The notes beneath the pieces are model-generated. The model worked only from the letters and a program-made list of their open reading frames with translations, did no database searches and was not told where the DNA came from. The translations under genes and the position numbers were made by a program. Positions 45,452 to 53,251 of a DNA stretch of 64,000 bases are shown piece by piece. This stretch comes from Micavibrio aeruginosavorus ARL-13. GTDB lineage: Bacteria; Pseudomonadota; Alphaproteobacteria; Micavibrionales; Micavibrionaceae. The number at the start of each line of letters is the position of its first letter. Within the stretch, counting starts at the first letter, position 1. The DNA is taken from positions 1,984,001-2,048,000 of the forward strand of contig NC_016026.1 in the NCBI RefSeq assembly GCF_000226315.1, in the 5' to 3' direction.

Positions 45452-46675
45452 ATGACCATCCCATCCAAACGCACCATCCTGCTGGCCAGTGCCGTTGCCC
45501 TTATCGCCATGGGCAGCGCCGGGGCTCTGTTCTATGCCAACACCTCTGCGCAAGCCAGCACAGTCGAGCTGCCCGCCGCCGCCCCGCAGGCGATGCCGGT
45601 AGCCGCCGCAAAAATTGAAAGCGCCCCGCTGACCATTTGGAAAAATTTCTCTGGTCGGTTGCAAGCCGTTGATTATGCCGAAATCCGCCCACAGGTCAGT
45701 GGCCGCATTGAGGATATCAATTTTGCCGACGGCCAGATCGTGACCGAGGGTGACGTACTCTACATCATCGACCCGCGCCCGTATCAGGCCGCCGTCGATC
45801 AGGCCCGCGCCGAAGTGAATGCTGCGCGTGACCGTGCCGATTTGGCCCAGAAAGAATTGGCCCGCGCCGAAAGTCTGGTCAAAACCGATGACATTCCCAA
45901 ACGCGTATACGACGAGCGTGTCAGCACCGTGCAAGTCACCAAAGCCGATGTGAATGCCGCCCTGGCGCGCTTGGAACAGGCCCAGATCAATCTGGATCAC
46001 GCTTTTGTTAAGGCCCCCATTTCCGGGCGGATCAGCCGCGCCGAAATCACCAAGGGTAACTTGGTCGAAGCTGGCCCGAACGCACCGGTTTTGACCTCCA
46101 TCGTATCCGATAACGGCATCTACGCCGATTTTGAAGTGGACGAACAAACCTATCTGACTCATGTGCGCACCATTGCCGGAGATACAGAGTCGGAAAATAA
46201 AATTCCGGTTCAGCTGATGGCCAGTGACGGCACAGTGATGGTCGAGGGCTTTATTCACAGTTTCGACAACCGCCTGGATACGTCATCCGGCACCATTCGC
46301 GCCCGCGCGTTGTTTGCAAATGAAAATGGCACATTGTTGCCCGGCATGTTTGCGACCATTCGCATGGGCAGCCCGTCGACCGAAAATAAAATCGCCATTT
46401 CCGACCGTGCCATTGGCACGGACCAGGATCGTAAATTCGTTTACGTGATCGGCAATGACGGAAAAACCGCATACCGCGAAGTGACGTTGGGCGACAGCGT
46501 CGCCGGCAAGCGGATTGTGCTGTCCGGTTTGAATGAAGGCGAAACCATTGTATCCGACGGCATTATCCGCATTCGCCCGGGCATGGATGTCGCCCCGCAA
46601 TTTGAAAAAACGCTGGCCTCGATTGAAACCAGCGCCGGAACAGGCGACAATGCCGCCTCTGCTTCCCACAAATAG
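45452..46675 (+). CDS. acrA: RND efflux periplasmic adaptor (AcrA/MexA family)
   Basis: A membrane-fusion protein linking the inner-membrane pump to an outer-membrane channel. The N-terminal hydrophobic segment ILLASAVALIAMGSAGALF is a signal or anchor without a lipobox Cys. It is followed by the lipoyl/barrel-sandwich halves (EIRPQVSGRIEDINFADGQIVTEGDVLYIIDPRPY; FVKAPISGRISRAEITKGNLV, each shown in part), the alpha-hairpin between them, and the membrane-proximal domain. The ATG at 45452 gives a normal N-terminus; the frame is open upstream to 45386 but this would overlap the operator. Followed by the pump gene after 133 bases containing a palindromic repeat. Confidence 0.93.
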   Translation: MTIPSKRTILLASAVALIAMGSAGALFYANTSAQASTVELPAAAPQAMPVAAAKIESAPLTIWKNFSGRLQAVDYAEIRPQVSGRIEDINFADGQIVTEGDVLYIIDPRPYQAAVDQARAEVNAARDRADLAQKELARAESLVKTDDIPKRVYDERVSTVQVTKADVNAALARLEQAQINLDHAFVKAPISGRISRAEITKGNLVEAGPNAPVLTSIVSDNGIYADFEVDEQTYLTHVRTIAGDTESENKIPVQLMASDGTVMVEGFIHSFDNRLDTSSGTIRARALFANENGTLLPGMFATIRMGSPSTENKIAISDRAIGTDQDRKFVYVIGNDGKTAYREVTLGDSVAGKRIVLSGLNEGETIVSDGIIRIRPGMDVAPQFEKTLASIETSAGTGDNAASASHK

Positions 46676-46695
46676 AGCGTAACCCACACTCTCCT

Positions 46696-46778
46696 GTCAT
46701 TCCCGCGAAAGCGGGAATCCAGAAGACCGGGATAACCTGCGCCTAGAAACTCTAAATTCCCGCTTTCGCGGGAATGAC
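46696..46778. repeat. Palindromic repeat pair between the adaptor and pump genes
   Basis: Two copies of a 23-base element, 46696-46718 and 46756-46778, lie in perfect inverted orientation. Each copy is itself a hairpin (ATTCCCGC-gaaa-GCGGGAAT). This resembles the dispersed intergenic palindromes common in alphaproteobacterial genomes. In the transcript it can fold as two small hairpins or one long one, and may attenuate expression of the pump relative to the adaptor. Confidence 0.85.
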
Positions 46779-46808
46779 GAAAATTTTATTTAATTAAGGA
46801 CTCCGACC

Positions 46809-49800
46809 ATGAATCTTTCTCGCTTCTTTATCGACCGTCCGATTTTTGCATCGGTTATTTCGATCCTGATTTTCATGGCGGGTCTGGTGGCCATTCCCAA
46901 TCTGCCCATTTCTGAATACCCGGAGGTCGTCCCGCCATCCGTCGTGGTCAATGCGCAATTCCCCGGCGCCAACCCTGCCGTGATTGCCGAAACCGTGGCC
47001 ACACCGTTGGAGGAACAAATCAACGGCGTGGAAGATATGCTGTACATGAACTCGCTGGCAACAACGGATGGTAACCTCAGCCTGACCGTGACCTTTGCCA
47101 TCGGCACTGACCCCGATCTGGCGCAACAGCTGGTGCAAAACCGTGTGGCCCAGGCGACGCCGCGTTTGCCCGAGGTCACCCGCCAACTGGGTGTCACGGT
47201 CGTGAAAAGCTCACCCGATTTGACCATGGTTGTTCACCTGCGCTCGCCCAACAACCAATATGACATGCTGTATTTGCGCAACTACGCCACGCTGAATGTT
47301 AAGGACCAGTTGGCAAAGATCGAAGGCGTAGGCCAAATCCGCCTGTTCGGATCGGGTGATTACGCGATGCGCATCTGGCTGAACCCCGACAAGGTAGCCG
47401 AACGAAATCTAACCGCAACCGAAGTGGTCAACGCAGTGCGCGCCCAGAACGTACAGGTTGCCGCCGGCATGATTGGGGGCCCCCCGTATGACGACGCTAT
47501 TGAGGTTCAATTGCCCGTGAACGTCCAGGGCCGCCTGACGTCCGCCGAAGAATTCGAACAAATTATTATCAAACGTGATGCCAACGGCGTTGTCACGCGC
47601 CTAAGCGATGTGGCCCGCGTTGAAATCAACGCGCAAAGCTACGCCCTGCGCTCGCTTCTGGACAACCAGCAAGCGGTGGCCATTCCGGTGTTTGCATCCC
47701 CTGGCGCCAACGCCCTGGACATTTCCAAAAACGTCCGCAAAACCATGGCGGAATTGAAGGAATACATGCCAGAAGGCGTCGATTATTCGATTGTTTATGA
47801 TCCGACCGTCTTCGTGAAGGATTCTATCAAGGCCGTCATTCACACCCTGCTTGAGGCCGTGGCGCTGGTCGTCCTTGTCGTTATTGTCTTCCTGCAAACA
47901 TGGCGCGCATCTCTGATCCCGTTGCTGGCCGTTCCCGTATCCATCGTAGGGACGTTCGCGGTCATGCACCTGCTCGGGTTCTCCATTAACGTCCTGTCCC
48001 TGTTCGGCTTGATTCTGGCCATCGGGATCGTGGTGGATGATGCCATCGTCGTGGTTGAAAACGTCGAACGGAATATTGAGGAAGGAAAATCCCCACGCGA
48101 AGCCACCATGCAGGCCATGAAAGAAGTGACCGGGCCAATTCTAGCCACGGCCTTCGTTCTGTGCGCCGTGTTCGTGCCGATTGCGTTCATCAGTGGCCTG
48201 ACCGGGCAGTTTTATAAGCAATTTGCCCTGACCATCGCGATTGCCGTGCTGATTTCCACGTTCAACTCCCTGACGCTCAGCCCGGCATTGTCCGCCCTGT
48301 TGTTGAAAAGCCATGACGCACCGAAGGATTGGTTGACCAAGGTCATGGACTTCCTGTTCGGCTGGTTCTTCCGCGGATTTAATAAGATGTTCTACAAAGG
48401 GCAAAGCGGATACGCCAAAGGTGTCGGCGTCTTCACCCGTCGCAAGGCAATTATGATGGTGATTTACGGCGCGCTGGTCGCCTCCACCATCTATAGCTTC
48501 AACCTTGTACCGAAAGGATTCGTCCCGGCACAGGATAAACAATATCTGGTCAGTTTCGCCCAGCTTCCGGCTGGCGCAACGCTGGAACGGACTGAGGATG
48601 TCATCCGCCAGATGGGTGAAATCGCCTTGGCCCACCCCGGCGTGAAGGGTGCGGTGCAGTTCCCGGGCCTGTCCATCAACGGCTTCGTCAATTCATCCAG
48701 CGCGGGCATTGTGTTCGTATCACTGGACGATTTTGACAAGCGTGAAGGCCATGACCTGAATGGTTTTGCCATTGCCCAGCAATTACAAGCCAAATTTAAC
48801 GCGATTGACGATGCCTTTATCGCCATCTTCCCGCCCCCGCCGGTTCAAGGGTTGGGCAGTGTTGGTGGCTTTAAATTGCAGATCGAAGATCGCGCTGACC
48901 AAGGCTATCAGGCCCTGAACGATACGGTGCAGGCCGTGTTGGGCAAGGCTTATGCCGATCCTGCTCTGCGCGGCATCTTCTCCAGCTATAACGTCAACGT
49001 CCCGCAATTGTTTGCGGATGTTGACCGGACGAAGGCGCAACAGCTTGGCATTCCCATCGATGATATTTTCCGCACGATGCAGATTTATCTGGGATCGCTC
49101 TATATCAACGATTTCAACCAGTTTGGCCGCACCTATCAGGTACAAGCGCAGGCCGATCGTGATTTCCGGTCGAACCCGGCGGATATCCTCCGCCTGCAAA
49201 CCCGGAATATTGAAGGGGAAATGGTTCCGCTCGGATCCGTCGTCACCGTGACCGAAACATTCGGCCCGGAAACGGCCATGCGCTATAACGCGTTCCGCTC
49301 CGCCGATTTGAACGGGGATGCCGCACCGGGATTTTCATCCGGTCAGGCGCAGGCCGCGATTACCAAAATCCTGAACGAAACCCTGCCCCCCGGCATGACG
49401 TTTGAATGGACGGAATTGACGTTCCAACAGATTCTGGCAGGGAACACAGCCATCTTTATCTTCCCGCTGTGTATCTTCCTCGTCTTCCTGGTGCTGGCCG
49501 CGCAATATGAAAGCCTAGCCTTGCCGATGGCGGTGATCCTGATCGTGCCGATGGCCATTTTGTCGGCCATTCTGGGGATCTATTTCACCGGGGGCGACAA
49601 CAACATCTTTACCCAGATTGCGTTGTTCGTCCTAGCGGGATTGGCGTGCAAAAATGCGATCTTGATTGTGGAGTTCGCCCGCGAGCTTGAACATCAGGGC
49701 CGTACAATCATGCAAGCCGCCGTGGAGGCGTCCCGTCTGCGCCTGCGCCCGATTCTGATGACCTCCTTCGCGTTCATCATGGGTGTTCTGCCGTTGGTCA

Positions 49801-49976
49801 ACAGCCATGGGGCCGGCGCGGAAATGCGTCAGGCGATCGGGATTGCGGTATTCTACGGGATGTTGGGGGTTACCTTCTTCGGCCTGATCTTCACGCCGGC
49901 CTTCTATGTCCTGCTGCGCAAGCTGGAGGATTTTATGAAGCGTGGAAAAGCAAAGGCGGACAGTCAGATGTCCTGA
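46809..49976 (+). CDS. acrB: RND multidrug efflux permease (AcrB/HAE1 family)
   Basis: An inner-membrane proton-driven drug exporter. The 1055-residue length and duplicated layout (12 helices, two large periplasmic loops) are normal. Seen are the N-terminal FFIDRPIFASVISILI, the proton-relay Asp pair in LAIGIVVDDAIVVVENVERN, GFVPAQDKQYL at the start of the second half, and GLACKNAILIVEFA and LRPILMTSFAFIMGVLPL near the end. The last 13 bases overlap the convergent orphan of the chemotaxis operon. No TolC-like gene follows, so the pump must use an outer-membrane channel encoded elsewhere. Confidence 0.96.
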   Translation: MNLSRFFIDRPIFASVISILIFMAGLVAIPNLPISEYPEVVPPSVVVNAQFPGANPAVIAETVATPLEEQINGVEDMLYMNSLATTDGNLSLTVTFAIGTDPDLAQQLVQNRVAQATPRLPEVTRQLGVTVVKSSPDLTMVVHLRSPNNQYDMLYLRNYATLNVKDQLAKIEGVGQIRLFGSGDYAMRIWLNPDKVAERNLTATEVVNAVRAQNVQVAAGMIGGPPYDDAIEVQLPVNVQGRLTSAEEFEQIIIKRDANGVVTRLSDVARVEINAQSYALRSLLDNQQAVAIPVFASPGANALDISKNVRKTMAELKEYMPEGVDYSIVYDPTVFVKDSIKAVIHTLLEAVALVVLVVIVFLQTWRASLIPLLAVPVSIVGTFAVMHLLGFSINVLSLFGLILAIGIVVDDAIVVVENVERNIEEGKSPREATMQAMKEVTGPILATAFVLCAVFVPIAFISGLTGQFYKQFALTIAIAVLISTFNSLTLSPALSALLLKSHDAPKDWLTKVMDFLFGWFFRGFNKMFYKGQSGYAKGVGVFTRRKAIMMVIYGALVASTIYSFNLVPKGFVPAQDKQYLVSFAQLPAGATLERTEDVIRQMGEIALAHPGVKGAVQFPGLSINGFVNSSSAGIVFVSLDDFDKREGHDLNGFAIAQQLQAKFNAIDDAFIAIFPPPPVQGLGSVGGFKLQIEDRADQGYQALNDTVQAVLGKAYADPALRGIFSSYNVNVPQLFADVDRTKAQQLGIPIDDIFRTMQIYLGSLYINDFNQFGRTYQVQAQADRDFRSNPADILRLQTRNIEGEMVPLGSVVTVTETFGPETAMRYNAFRSADLNGDAAPGFSSGQAQAAITKILNETLPPGMTFEWTELTFQQILAGNTAIFIFPLCIFLVFLVLAAQYESLALPMAVILIVPMAILSAILGIYFTGGDNNIFTQIALFVLAGLACKNAILIVEFARELEHQGRTIMQAAVEASRLRLRPILMTSFAFIMGVLPLVNSHGAGAEMRQAIGIAVFYGMLGVTFFGLIFTPAFYVLLRKLEDFMKRGKAKADSQMS

Positions 49977-50332
49977 AGAAAGAACCGCAATTCTTCGTGA
50001 AAATGCGTATTGTGAAGAACGTGCAGGCGATCCACCGATCGGCCTGCATTTTCTTTGCAATCTTTGATGTGGTTTTGCGGTTCACGCAACAAAACGGTCG
50101 GACCATTTCCACGCGGCAAAGATCGTAATTTTCCAACCCACTGGTTAATTTCAACGCATGAATGTTCATCATCCAGAACAATCATTTCAGGGATGATGGT
50201 TTTGCACGCATCAATCACCTGGTCAATCGTATCGATTTCAATGCACAACAGATTGTTATCGCGAACAATCCGGCTGGTTTGCTCACGGGCTTCCGCGCCG
50301 CCACCGGCCACAAAACACAGTTTGTAATCCAT
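49964..50332 (-). CDS. Receiver-like orphan at the end of the chemotaxis operon
   Basis: A 122-residue protein of no assigned family. The pattern of strands suggests a degenerate response-regulator fold: DYKLCFVAGG, then EMIVLDDEHSCVEINQWV, then GPTVLL. The conserved acidic pair at the first strand is missing, as is the lysine, so it probably cannot be phosphorylated in the normal way. It starts 31 bases after cheR on the same strand, and it could act as a chemotaxis adaptor. Its end overlaps the acrB end by 13 bases. Confidence 0.65.
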   Translation of the reverse strand: MDYKLCFVAGGGAEAREQTSRIVRDNNLLCIEIDTIDQVIDACKTIIPEMIVLDDEHSCVEINQWVGKLRSLPRGNGPTVLLREPQNHIKDCKENAGRSVDRLHVLHNTHFHEELRFFLQDI

Positions 50333-50363
50333 ACGGATCCTTTTCCACCCGTCAAAAACGGCC

Positions 50364-51251
50364 TTAAACTCTGGACAACGAAGGTGCCATAGTCGTCGGC
50401 TTCGGGGTTGTGGTTACAGGTTCACGCGACACAGCTTCTGCCTTTTGCACGGTATACAGGCCCGGACACGCCGCAACGGGCTTCAAATTCTGGGACAGGC
50501 CCAAAACCGTTTCCGAGCTGCCCAGGAACAAATACCCGTCCGGGGCCAATTGTTGCATCAGCCCATTCAGGACTTTTTTCTTCGTTTCCTCATCGAAATA
50601 GATCAGCACGTTGCGGCAGAAGATAATATCAAACTGCCCCACGCTGGCCATCCGCTCCAGCAGGTTGAATTTTTGGAACCGGATCATCTTGCGCAAATTA
50701 TCATTAACGCGCCAGCGATCGCCGTCCTGCGTAAAATATTTCATGATGGTCTGAATCGGCAGGCCGCGCTGGACTTCGAAGTGGCTATACAATCCCTCCT
50801 GCGCCTGTTTCAGAACGGAATCGGCGATGTCAGTGGCCAGGATATCAAATCTCCAGGCCGTTTTTTCAAAAATGGCTTCTTCGATCGTCATGGCAATCGA
50901 ATACGGCTCCTGCCCGGATGAACAGGCCGCCGACCAGATTTTTAAATTGCGTGTATTCGCACGGTTTTTCAACATTTCCGGCAAGATAACCGTGCGGAAA
51001 TGTTTGAAGGGCCGATCGTCGCGGAAAAACAATGTTTCGTTTGTGGTCATCGCTTCGACCACATCCTTGATGACCGCCTCATCACGCTTCATGCGCAAAT
51101 ACTGCGTCATGCGATCCAGCGTGCCATGGCCCCATTTCTGCACCACCGGGGCCAGACGGGTTTCCAGCAGATAGATTTTCTCCGGCGAAATCGACAGCCC
51201 GGATTTATCTTTCAGCAAGACCTTATAAAACTCGAAATCAGCTACTTCCAT
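50364..51251 (-). CDS. cheR: Chemotaxis receptor methyltransferase CheR
   Basis: The enzyme methylates glutamates on chemoreceptors using S-adenosylmethionine. The N-terminal helical domain ends near ETLFFRDDRPFKHF. The SAM-binding motif IWSAACSSGQEPYSIAM, then ILATDIADSVLKQAQEG and FDIIFCRNVLIYFD are all intact, and LFLGSSETVLG is typical of the C-terminus. There is no tetratricopeptide extension. It lies 22 bases after cheB. Confidence 0.96.
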   Translation of the reverse strand: MEVADFEFYKVLLKDKSGLSISPEKIYLLETRLAPVVQKWGHGTLDRMTQYLRMKRDEAVIKDVVEAMTTNETLFFRDDRPFKHFRTVILPEMLKNRANTRNLKIWSAACSSGQEPYSIAMTIEEAIFEKTAWRFDILATDIADSVLKQAQEGLYSHFEVQRGLPIQTIMKYFTQDGDRWRVNDNLRKMIRFQKFNLLERMASVGQFDIIFCRNVLIYFDEETKKKVLNGLMQQLAPDGYLFLGSSETVLGLSQNLKPVAACPGLYTVQKAEAVSREPVTTTPKPTTMAPSLSRV

Positions 51252-51273
51252 ACTACTCTACACCCTTGCTGCG

Positions 51274-52404
51274 TTATGACCCTGTGACAAGCTTTTTAAT
51301 TGTCACGTCCAATTGAGATAAAGGTTGGACCGCAGAGCATAGCCCGGCCGTTGCCACGGCCCCCGGCATACCCCATACGATGGATGTCTCTTCGTCCTGT
51401 GCGATAACGTTGCCCCCGTTATCGACGACTTTGCGACACCCTTCCAAGCCATCACTGCCCATACCGGTCAGAATGACGGTCAGAATTCGCGATCCATAAA
51501 TATCAACCAGACTACGCAGCATCACATCCACCGACGGGCGGCAGAAATTTTCCGGCGGCCCCGAATCCAGATGAATCACCGGATATTCACCTGTACCTTT
51601 CTGAAAGATCATGTGCAGTCCACCCGGCGCCACATAGGCAGACCCCGGTTTCAACACCATTCCCTCAGCCCCTTCAAAACACGGAATCCCGCAGTTTTGT
51701 TCAATATGTTGCGCCAGCATCGCCGTAAATGTCTTCGGCATATGCTGGGTAATCACGATGGGAAGGGGAAAGTTTTTCAACCCCTTCAGCATATCCATCA
51801 ACGCTTTCGGCCCGCCGGTGGAGCTGCCAATTGCCAGAATTTTCGGCGGCAATGGCGCTTTATGCGGGCGTAACGTTACGGTGGTCTGCGGATACAGTTT
51901 TTTCGCCGCACCCGTGCCTGCATCAGCCCCATTCGTGTGATTGGCTGGTGCATATTTTTTACGTGGCCGGCCCAGAACCCGGATCACACGCACCAGATCA
52001 CGCTGGAAATCCGCCGCGCTGGAAATTGATTCACCGCCCGGTTTCAAAATACTGTCCGTGGCCCCCAGGGCCAGCGCCTTCATCGTCACATCCGCGCCGC
52101 GCGCCGACAGGGTTGAGCAAATCAGAACACGCACGTCCGGCTTTTCTTTGAGCAGCAAAGGCAAGGCCGTCAGCCCGTCCATAATCGGCATTTCAATATC
52201 CAAAACGACGATATCCGGCTGCAATCGTGCAATCGCCTTGACTGCCAAATCACCATTTGGGGCCGTTCCAACAACCTCAATGCCCTGCTCCGGCGTCAAG
52301 GTGCGCGTGATAACCGCGCGAATAACCGCCGAATCATCGACGATCATCACGCGGATATTCGGCGCCTCTTGCGGACTTTGCGGGCCGGTCGTAATGGCGG
52401 TCAT
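51274..52404 (-). CDS. cheB: Chemotaxis methylesterase CheB
   Basis: The N-terminal receiver domain (IRVMIVDDSAVIRAVI, phospho-Asp in IVVLDIEMPIMDG) is joined by a linker of about 60 residues to the C-terminal methylesterase. The catalytic triad is seen as Ser in IGSSTGGPKAL, His in VITQHMPKTF and Asp in LTGMGSDGLEG. The enzyme removes methyl groups from (and deamidates) receptors when phosphorylated by CheA. Its ATG overlaps the upstream cheY stop by one base (TAATG). Confidence 0.96.
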   Translation of the reverse strand: MTAITTGPQSPQEAPNIRVMIVDDSAVIRAVITRTLTPEQGIEVVGTAPNGDLAVKAIARLQPDIVVLDIEMPIMDGLTALPLLLKEKPDVRVLICSTLSARGADVTMKALALGATDSILKPGGESISSAADFQRDLVRVIRVLGRPRKKYAPANHTNGADAGTGAAKKLYPQTTVTLRPHKAPLPPKILAIGSSTGGPKALMDMLKGLKNFPLPIVITQHMPKTFTAMLAQHIEQNCGIPCFEGAEGMVLKPGSAYVAPGGLHMIFQKGTGEYPVIHLDSGPPENFCRPSVDVMLRSLVDIYGSRILTVILTGMGSDGLEGCRKVVDNGGNVIAQDEETSIVWGMPGAVATAGLCSAVQPLSQLDVTIKKLVTGS

Positions 52405-52784
52405 TACGCCTCCACATCTTCAAGAATGTCGAGCTGAACCAGCTTTGTGCGCAGAATAATCTGATCGAACGGCTTCATGATATATTCGTTCGCACCAGCT
52501 TTCATGGCGCTCATGATGTGATCCATGCTGCTTTCCGTCGTGCAGAACAGAACCTTCGGCGCATTACCGTTTTCCATGCCGCGCAGCTTTTCAATAAATT
52601 CCAGGCCATTCATGCGCGGCATATTCCAGTCGAGCAGAATCATGCCCGGCATTTGCTTCTGACAGAATTCATAGGCATACACGCCATCTTCGGCCTCTTC
52701 ACAAACCAAGCCGAATTCTTCCAGGCTTTTGCGTGCGATTTTTCGGATGGTCGCACTATCATCAACAATCAGGCAAAATGTCAT
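52404..52784 (-). CDS. cheY: CheY-like single-domain response regulator (second copy)
   Basis: A 126-residue receiver: acidic pair in FCLIVDDSATIRKIA, phospho-Asp in MILLDWNMPRMNGLEF, Thr in LFCTTES and Lys in YIMKPFDQ. It is coupled by 4-base and 1-base overlaps to cheW and cheB. Having two CheY genes in one operon is usual in alphaproteobacteria, where one often acts as a phosphate sink and the other on the motor; which is which cannot be read. Confidence 0.94.
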   Translation of the reverse strand: MTFCLIVDDSATIRKIARKSLEEFGLVCEEAEDGVYAYEFCQKQMPGMILLDWNMPRMNGLEFIEKLRGMENGNAPKVLFCTTESSMDHIMSAMKAGANEYIMKPFDQIILRTKLVQLDILEDVEA

Positions 52785-53251
52785 GCGACACCCTCCACAA
52801 GGCTGTTTTCGTAAAACTGCGCCGACGCCAGAAGCTTTTTGACATCCAATGTCACCAGCAACTGGTCCGGCAGCTTATAGACACCCGCGGCCACAGCACT
52901 CCACGCGGCATCCAAGGTTGGCGGAATCGGTTCTATATTATCTTCGTCAAGCGTTAAAACATCGCCAACGGCATCAATGATCAAACTAAACAATTCCCCG
53001 TTTTGCTCAACAACCACACTCATGCCGCCGGACCCATCACTGGCCGGCGATTGATTGAGGCATCGGCGTACGTCAATGACGGTCACGATGCGCCCACGCA
53101 AATTCATGATTCCGGCGATTGTCGGCGGGGCCAACGGTGTGCGCGTGGTCTTCTGCGATCGCAGAACATCATTGACCTGCAACACCGAAACCCCGAATAA
53201 CTGCCCGGCCAGCATAAAGGTCAAATATTCGTTCGACTTTACATGTGTCAT
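52781..53251 (-). CDS. cheW: Chemotaxis coupling protein CheW
   Basis: A 156-residue adaptor joining chemoreceptors to CheA. Family strands are YLTFMLAGQLFGVSVLQVNDVL, TPLAPPTIAGIMNLRGRIVTVIDVR and SLIIDAVGDVLTL, each typical of a CheW double barrel. Its ATG overlaps the cheA stop by 4 bases and its stop overlaps cheY by 4 bases. Confidence 0.95.
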   Translation of the reverse strand: MTHVKSNEYLTFMLAGQLFGVSVLQVNDVLRSQKTTRTPLAPPTIAGIMNLRGRIVTVIDVRRCLNQSPASDGSGGMSVVVEQNGELFSLIIDAVGDVLTLDEDNIEPIPPTLDAAWSAVAAGVYKLPDQLLVTLDVKKLLASAQFYENSLVEGVA

